Origin: Batrachochytrium dendrobatidis JAM81
Taxonomy: Eukaryota > Chytridiomycota > Chytridiomycetes > Rhizophydiales
Length of the DNA: 64,000 bases
Direction: 5' to 3'
Assembly (NCBI RefSeq): GCF_000203795.2
Contig: NW_006281101.1
Span: forward strand, 1,637,279 to 1,701,278
The notes under the pieces: model-generated
What the model was told of the DNA's origin: nothing
Seen by the model: only the letters and a program-made list of their open reading frames with translations
Databases searched by the model: none
In this document: in pieces, positions 57,351 to 64,000 of the stretch
Numbering within the stretch: the stretch's first letter is position 1
Layout of the letters: every line of letters starts with the position of its first letter
Position numbers and translations under genes: made by a program

Positions 57351-57541
57351 GTCGTATAGATAACTGAATTATCATATACAGGTCATTGGTATCCTTGTCG
57401 CATTATGGTGCCATTACACAGCATTTCTACACAAATCACACCCTGATGCTACGCTTCCAATTTCAATAAGCAATTATATAAAGAAAGAGTCTTTCAAAGT
57501 CATTTGAACATTGATAACAAATCAACATTCAACCCTGATAG

Positions 57542-57567
57542 TAACACAAATCCCTTAGGACGGTCAT
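57542..57567 (+). promoter_or_regulatory. Conserved upstream box of the paralogous secreted gene
   Basis: Carries the same uninterrupted block ACAAATCCCTTAGGACGGTC as at 41399-41425, at a similar distance from the start codon. It is noticeably better conserved than flanking promoter sequence. Confidence 0.5.
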
Positions 57568-57671
57568 CCAAGAAATATGCTTTTAATATCATTTATTCAA
57601 TAATGGATATAAATATAGTTCAAAAACTGGCTCGTTGAATGACATTACAACTTGCTCAACCAACCACCAAA

Positions 57672-58379
57672 ATGAAATTCTCAATTGCCGTACTGTCATC
57701 AATCCTTGCTGTCTGTTCGGTCACAGTTGCCAATCCAGTTGATCCCAGTTCGACCATGAGTGCTAAAGTCAGCACTGCGACAGTTTCTCCCAGTGCAACT
57801 GAAACTGCAAGTGCTAAAGCTAGCACCTTGAACACTTTTAGTAGGTTTGATTATCCGAAAAAATTAAAATCATATAATGAGTTTGGCAAGTATTGCTATT
57901 CAATTGGCTTGGAGGGAGTATTCATGATCGAAGAACACGCAACACTTTCAGTTAAAATCGACAAAATAGAGAAAGATATTCACAATGTAGATGCTCGGAT
58001 CAAGGCTCAAAAAAACTTGCTGTATAATCTGGAGCAAGATTTTGGCTTTTTAAATAGAGCCTCGGGTCAAGGATCAGTAGACCTCGACCTTGAAGCTAAT
58101 ATTAGAACCCAGCGTGAGTTTCTTGATGAACTCCAAGAGATTCTCCAAAAAATTCTTGATGGGTATCGGATTAGGCTTAAAAAAGATTCTGAGCAAGAAT
58201 TGGAGCTTAAACATTACTTTGAGCATCACCATAAGTTTGAGGTGACAGATTCTGACGATAATATAAACCTGGAATCGTATCACTCGTACAAGAGTTGTTT
58301 TGACTTTTTCTACAGTTACTTTTCAAGTGTATTTTCACGGTTTGAGCAAGATGCTCAGCAGCAAGCTTCACAACCATAG
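57672..58379 (+). CDS. Small secreted protein, chytrid-specific family, copy 2
   Basis: The frame encodes 235 residues from MKFSIAVLSSILAVCSVTVA. An in-frame ATG 11 codons upstream is possible but would displace the signal peptide. After ANPVDPSSTMSA and a Ser/Thr/Ala linker, the mature domain is a long charged helix region (KIDKIEKDIHNVDARIKAQK, EFLDELQEILQKILDGYRIR) with cysteines in FGKYCYSIG and YKSCFDFFYSYF near the two ends. The first (KYC) and last (Y/FxxCF.FFY) cysteine contexts also occur in the 41533 gene, so the fold is probably shared despite divergence. Four-helix or coiled-coil structure is likely. Function unknown. Confidence 0.83.
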   Translation: MKFSIAVLSSILAVCSVTVANPVDPSSTMSAKVSTATVSPSATETASAKASTLNTFSRFDYPKKLKSYNEFGKYCYSIGLEGVFMIEEHATLSVKIDKIEKDIHNVDARIKAQKNLLYNLEQDFGFLNRASGQGSVDLDLEANIRTQREFLDELQEILQKILDGYRIRLKKDSEQELELKHYFEHHHKFEVTDSDDNINLESYHSYKSCFDFFYSYFSSVFSRFEQDAQQQASQP

Positions 58380-58591
58380 ACCCGTCACGATGTTGGATTT
58401 GAGTGAACCATCACAGTCACATCCAGTATATGTTGTAATGCAGCGTGTATTGCATGGTGGTTTAATTGTCATGTGTCATGCATTCAATGTCATTCATTTA
58501 ATAAACATCGTGTATTGTCAAACAATAGTGTATTATACTAATGGTTTGATCATATTGCACCAATCAACTACTATGTGCTGACATGACTGAT
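58380..58591. repeat. 3' flank of the direct duplication
   Basis: Matches about 42190-42400, ending near CACCAATCAACTACTATG. Directly after it the inverted 0.93 kb repeat begins, while copy 1 has unrelated sequence there, so the repeat adjoins the duplication only in this copy. Confidence 0.65.
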
Positions 58592-59545
58592 CATTCGGTG
58601 TGCTACACATATTGAATGCATGCAAATACATGACTGTCAACTCCTTGTTGTTGAAATGGGTTCAGATCACCATCAGTTTGCTCACTCGTTGCACCGATGC
58701 GATTGCATGATCAACCTGACACCAACCAAACCACACTCGAATATATATGTTCCAGTCATGTGCATGGTGTATCGATTGTCAACTCACAATGTCAACTCCA
58801 ATACATTCCACCATGATTATGGTCACATCACACCATGCTGATGTATGTCGATCGGTATCACATTGCAAATAACTGTCATCCAATGACTGCAATGCAATAC
58901 CGTGCATGTATTGTGACTGATACGCTGTGCACCATCAGCCAGTGTACAACTGTCACTCGATATATCGAGTCTGATATGCAACAACATGCTGTGTTTACCA
59001 TGATCATGTTTTTGATCAATCTTGGACTCACAATACATGATTTGCCATGTTGGATCGTGTGGATGTGTCATGGACTGCAATTTAGTTGCAGACACACATA
59101 TGTTTGACATTGACTGATGCATACTGTGCAACGACTGATCAGTGCGAGTGTAATCACACACTTGGTGGTATTGTGCATTATGGTTGTTTGACAATGGATG
59201 AATGCTCGATTAGTCGGTTATATGCAACCCATCTGAATCGACCTATTTGAACAATCACTCGATGTAACTGACAACAATGTGTATATATGGCTGTTGGATC
59301 AATCGAGTCTCTGCTGATATCGCCATACATGAGTTGGTCAACAAACTTGTAGCACTGCCAAATACACTCGTATGGTTTGCTTGTATGAGATAATTTTGTG
59401 GTTCAACACCCAAGTTTATTTTACAGTCGTATTCACGTAAAATCAAATACTTTTCTGTATTGATCTTGTAATGATTGTCTTGGAATAAACAATCGTTACA
59501 TATTCATTGTTGTTGTTGTTGGAAATGGATTTGTTTTATTGAAGT
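58592..59545 (-). repeat. ~0.93 kb dispersed repeat, copy B (inverted)
   Basis: Inverted partner of 28165-29085. The terminal motif sits at 59421-59450 (CAGTCGTATTCACGTAAAAT). It abuts the transposase relic that continues to about 60.3 kb, with a short overlap around 59430-59545, which supports membership of the same transposon family. Confidence 0.8.
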
Positions 59546-59572
59546 TACAAGTTGTTTGGTGTCTGGAATGGC

Positions 59573-60283
59573 TCAGCACACACAGTCATTCCAAACACCA
59601 AAGTAATTGTCAGCAGGGTTCAAGAATGGACAGTATGATGCTGTATAGTGTAGTTCCAAACCTCGCGCTGTTTGTTGAATAGTTGGTAAACCATGTCTAA
59701 TCAGAGTTGTTTTGTGGAATGGAATGTTGTCTAGAATAAAGTGACCGTTTGGAACCGTTTGGGAATGTTGCATGTCATTGTTTAACAAGTTAATATTACA
59801 GCATTCACTGCTGCCTTGATCAATCTCCCAACACACTGATCGTCATATGAAACACACACTATTAGACTATAGTTTTGAACTGAAATGTTGTTTTTGGACT
59901 GTACTCTTTCACATCTGTTTGTATAGCCATACATTGTACAATCACCAAGTTTAAACCCCAACTCGTCCATTGCAATCCAAATATTTGATTCTATTGTGCG
60001 AATGTTTTCAATACTTGACAAACTCTTTCTTGCCAATTCATCAGTCGCTTACAAGAGTGAGCTTTCTGTATATGTTGTTCCATTTCAAGATGCTTGAAAT
60101 AGTTGGCTGACAAATGTGTGCCTGGTAAAAGTCCATTCGAGCACTACCAACATCACTTTGTCCGAGTGTTGGTGACTTTACGAGGTTGTCACATATCCAC
60201 TTTGCAATGTCTTGTTCGAGTCCAGAGTCTGATAATGACAAATCTACAGTGTAAAGAGTGTAAAGAGTGGAAACACTAGACAC
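59573..60283 (-). mobile_element. Tc1/mariner-type (DDE_3-like) transposase, frame-broken
   Basis: On the complement the protein can be read in three pieces. The N-terminal piece (60283-60041) ends with a helix-turn-helix-like CQPTISSILKWNNIYRKLTL. The middle piece (60036-59782) has the first catalytic region NIWIAMDELGFKLGDCTMY. The last piece (59836-59573) has the second and third: GHFILDNIPFHKT, then YCPFLNPADNYFGVWN, where NPAD gives a DDD-type triad. Stops and frame changes separate the pieces, so it is inactive. It is the best-preserved copy in the window, and relics at 8.6, 18.6 and 29.4 kb match its segments. The left end coincides with the terminal motif; no matching right end is seen. 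Confidence 0.82.
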
Positions 60284-61500
60284 TTTTAGTCAAGTTCAGA
60301 ATATCTTGACTACAAACTGAAACCCAAGACTTTGGCATGACAGAATTTCAAACAACAGCAATGAAATGACCCAGAACTATACAGCATAACGTCTGTGACA
60401 AGAACAACTGTTTTACCACTCGACATAGTTGTTTTGATTCCAGAACTAAAAGATATGATGGTTATGGTTGAACAAGTGACTAGATCTGTCAAATATCTCA
60501 GATTTGAACACTTATAGTCGAGGCACTCATCTTCAGAGTTCAATCAGCTTGACTCTGTGTTTCTGACGTTGATAGTTTGTTGTATAACAACTTGATACAA
60601 CAAGAACATATCAGAGCTTACTCGACCAACCAACGCACACTGGAGTGTACAACCAACCATTGTGTAGTGGCATCCAGGTCATGTCTTTTACCACAGTCAC
60701 CTCAATAACTGGTCAAGGTTTCAAATCCCACAGTGTTTGATATACACCAATACCCAACACTCTGTTGAACCATGCTACTGTGAATTTTGCAAAGCGTTTA
60801 GAACGCCATGTGGAATGGAAACTAGACTTCAATTTCCATCAATATCAAAACATCAATCGACAATTTGGAACCACATTCAACGTCGGTTTGACACATTATT
60901 TACAAATGCAATATCGCAAATTGTACAAGAACATACGCAGTTTGTTGACATGTTCCATGCGATTTCAGATCACAACTACCAACAGTTGATAACCTAATAG
61001 CAAATACACATTATGAGCAACAAGACCATTGACACATATACATTGGAATTATGAACAAGATGCTTATAGATATTGAAAACACCAAGAAACAACTAGATGA
61101 ACTCGATACTCGACAATCACCACATACATTCAGTGTTGCACCAATTTGTTGATTGCAACATCACGACATAATGTTGGACAATACAGCATGTCAATGGCAC
61201 ATCAATGGCACATGAACAGACGCTAAACATCAGTCAATATACATGTCAAAATACACCACAATTAGTCGAGTTTCAAATGGTCACATACAACACATTCAAC
61301 ACGAATTATAAATGTCTGCAAACCGTGCATATGCATGCTCAATCAATGGTGATATACCATATACACAATCAGTTTAAATATGGCTGGGAAATAACTGCTA
61401 TTGGCCAAGTTATATGCGTTCAAAGTGGATCATTTGCATCATCACAATCGCGTACTAAATGGCCGATTTCACAACCAATACTCAAGCCTGTGCTGATATG
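60284..61500. other. Intergenic region, no gene supported
   Basis: AT-rich. Two overlapping frames at 60737-60997 are both open by chance of composition, and neither shows recognisable motifs. No tandem repeats appear here. Confidence 0.35.
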
Positions 61501-61620
61501 GTGACATGACAATACTTGTATACACTTGGTATTGTATCATGTGCAATTTCAATACAATCCATGCATGTTTGATAACACAATAATTAAATAGCTGACGTTT
61601 TGTAGGTTGGATATTATAGT
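61500..61620. repeat. Local direct repeat, copy 1
   Basis: Words such as TATACACTTGGTATTGTATC, ATGTGCAATTTCAATACAAT and CCATGCATGTTTGATAACAC return in the same order at about 63535-63605. The following words (TCGATGTTTGG... and TTAATAACTCGG versus TTAATAACTTGG) also recur near 63655-63680, so the similarity spans roughly 200 bp in diverged form. Confidence 0.6.
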
Positions 61621-62279
61621 CGATGTTTGGCGTGTTAATAACTCGGTCTACAGTGGTCATACAATGTCGAAATCAACTGCAATGTATGGCACACATATAG
61701 TCATGTATTGTGTATATAGTTACGTCGTCATTGGGGCAGTATATCAATGTGTATCATGGCCATCAAATGCATGTCCGAAGGTGTCGTTTTGGCGTGTTTG
61801 ATGTCGAATATCTTGACCAATACTGACACTAGTTGCATGAAACTGCTACAGTATATGGATATTGCATTGGTATGTACGATGCATGCATGTATTGCCATGA
61901 AATTACAAAAAAAATATACAATTTATACTTACCACTAGTATTTGACATGATACCAAAATTGGATATATTTTGACCAATAGTGACACTAGTTGCATGAGAT
62001 TGACACTGAACATGAGTATACATGCATACTATATACTGGACATGCATCAGGCCATATCGTCAATCAAATTGGAAACATGTTATAATCACGACTGTCGACT
62101 GAATTGGACGCAACTGGAACACATTCAAAACACACGATACTACACTGTAGTTTGGACTGTATACACATCATATATTCATGTTACAATGGCCGATACATTC
62201 ATTTGACTACAATACATATCGATGACTGGCATATTTACTAACGATTGATTGTGTAATGTATGAATATCAAATGCACTGT

Positions 62280-62940
62280 ATAGTTTAATTGACGAGTGTA
62301 TTTGACGAGTATTTAAACTAGTATTCTGACCGGTATTTGACGATTGTTTGACGATTGTTTAATCCACATATTGACCAGTTGTCTGACTAGTATTTAGACT
62401 GTTATTCTGACCAGTATTTTGACGAGTATTTGACGAGTGTATTTGACGAGTATTTGACCTGCATTCTGACCAGTTGTTTGATTAGTTTAGCCTGCATTTC
62501 AACCTGCATTCTGACCAGTATTTGACGATTGTTTAACGATTGTCTAAACCTGCATTCTGACCTGTTGTTTGACTGTTATTCTGACTTGTATTTGACGAGT
62601 ATTTGACGAGTGTATTTGACGAGTGTTTGATTAGTTTAACCAGTATTTCAACCTGCATTCTGACCAGTTGTTTGACGATTGTCCAGACCTGCATTCTGAC
62701 TAGTTGTTTGACTGTTATTCTGACCTGCATTTGATCCTATTTGACGAGTATTTTGACTAGTATTTGACCAGTGTTTGACGAGTGTATTTTGACTAGTTTA
62801 GCCTGCATTTCAACCTGTTGTTTGATTAGTTTAGTCTGCATTCTGACCAGTATTCTGACTAGTATTTGACGATTGTCCAAACCTGCATTTGACTAGTTGT
62901 TTGACCTGTATTCTGACTAGTTGTTTGACCAATTGTTTGT
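62280..62940. repeat. Degenerate 11-bp minisatellite array
   Basis: About 650 bp are built from an 11-bp unit near TGACNAGTATT, with variants TGACGAGTATT, TGACCAGTTGT, TGACGATTGTT and TGACTGTTATT. The phase is kept over long stretches, with occasional gain or loss of bases (for example TGTATTTGACG). It has no open frame of its own. Such an array can arise by unequal exchange and is useful as a strain marker. Confidence 0.88.
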
Positions 62941-63309
62941 AAAAAACTACAGTCGTTCATACTCGAATACATGGTCAGTGGCTCAACCAATACTACAGTT
63001 ACACATACTACAGCTTGATGACAATGACAGTAACACTGTTACGATGACTGTTTCAAGTTTGTGCAAAACTACAGCCAACAAAAATAGGGATTCGGACAAA
63101 ACTGCATTGACTGGTGTGTGTCGAGTATGTCGATTCAACCAACACATGGCAACACTACTGCGTCTCTGGTTATACAACAGCATACACATGGCCATGTATG
63201 ACAACTGTCAAACTGCATGCAACAATCGAGTGTTCAAGTGTTGGGTAAAGTCGAATAACGACCAGAATTACACGATTTAATAAACTCGATTGTACACTGT
63301 CAGGCTACA

Positions 63310-63420
63310 AACCTTGATCGTTTTTACAGTTATTGATAGTTATTGATGGTCATTGACAGTTATTGATAGTCACTAGTAGTTATTGGTAGTTACTGACAGT
63401 CACTGTCCAACAACACAGTC
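63310..63420. repeat. Short 10-bp tandem array
   Basis: Around ten units near AGTTATTGAT (variants GGTCATTGAC, AGTCACTAGT, AGTTACTGAC) run from about 63328 to 63412. It is distinct in unit and length from the 11-bp array 400 bp to its left. Confidence 0.8.
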
Positions 63421-64000
63421 ACAATAATATATTTACGACTATAATCATGCCTGATTTGGAGCGTTTTGTTGGCATATATTATGGTCCATTACACAACCAA
63501 TACATGATATCATGCCAGTTTGATGCCATGACAATACATGTATACACTTGATATTGTATCATGTCCAGTTTCAATGCAATCCATGCATGTTTGTTGGCAC
63601 AACACTGTAATATATGATGGTTTTCTTGACGACATGCTGGGACAGTATGAGCTAGTCGATAATATGTTAATAACTTGGTCAGTAGTGGTCGTACAGTGTC
63701 AATGCCGACTAATATCGAATCAGAACGATATACTACATGTATTTTTGACGCATTTGCATACATGATAAATTGTTGATTGACTGATAGACACGATACTAGA
63801 TTAAAATAACAAGTAGAGCTCGTCGTTTCAAACCAATTGCAAACTAAAAACTTTAATATCGACTATGACCACAAAAGTCGACCAAATGACTTGGTATGCA
63901 CCACATATATGTAATTATGTGTTGCAGATCGAATTATGATGTCACTGACACACTATGGTCGATATCTGACATGGAATGGGTTGACCAAAGTCCGAAAATG
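63421..64000. other. Right-end spacer with a local repeat
   Basis: Holds the second copy of the local repeat described at 61500 (near 63530-63690). No gene or transposon end is seen up to the window edge. Confidence 0.45.

Noticed and set aside
60737..60997. Two overlapping plus-strand frames in a spacer
   Set aside because: Both frames are open over the same bases with no motif and no start context that favours either.
62280..62940. CRISPR-like periodic repeats
   Set aside because: Units are 11 bp without spacers, in a eukaryotic genome. This is a minisatellite.

Overview
The window looks like nuclear DNA of a zoosporic (flagellated) chytrid fungus, most likely Batrachochytrium, the genus that infects amphibian skin. 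The evidence is short GT-AG introns, AT-rich spacers, a flagellar dynein-regulatory-complex subunit, and together an S41 protease, an M36 fungalysin relic, an A1 aspartic protease, Crinkler (CRN)-type effectors and lineage-specific small secreted proteins. The many CRN pieces favour B. dendrobatidis over B. salamandrivorans, but the species is an inference.

Positions 1-26 kb are a compact housekeeping block. In order: a partial multi-pass membrane protein (-), a TCTE1/DRC5 leucine-rich-repeat protein (+), the SM protein SLY1 (-), a PP2C phosphatase (-), an arrestin-fold protein with a C-terminal SH3 domain (-), a small cysteine-motif protein (+), a PD-(D/E)XK nuclease-like gene with an inverted broken copy beside it (+), an OCH1-type DXD glycosyltransferase (+), and two head-to-head half-size ABCA transporters (-/+). 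For the multi-exon genes I worked out splice junctions by hand. In every case the exon lengths sum to a multiple of three and the conserved motifs stay in frame.

Positions 26-64 kb are gene-poor and repeat-rich. The genes there are a tRNA-Ile(AAT), a secreted S41 peptidase, a secreted repeat protein, an A1 protease with an altered first active-site motif, two pairs of duplicated small secreted proteins, and a CRN effector broken by a stop and a frameshift. There are also dead fragments of an M36 protease and of a second CRN-like gene. The spacers hold Tc1/mariner-type transposase relics, many copies of one short terminal motif, an inverted pair of repeats of about 0.93 kb, a direct segmental duplication of about 2.2 kb, a large inverted duplication, and minisatellites near the right end.

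The contrast suggests a two-compartment genome: conserved trafficking, signalling and transport genes on the left, and a fast-changing host-interaction and transposon compartment on the right. The strongest candidates for something undescribed are the nuclease-like gene with its inverted copy and 63-bp flanking repeats, the mirrored secreted-gene duplication with basic 16-residue repeats, and the conserved promoter box shared by the directly duplicated secreted genes.
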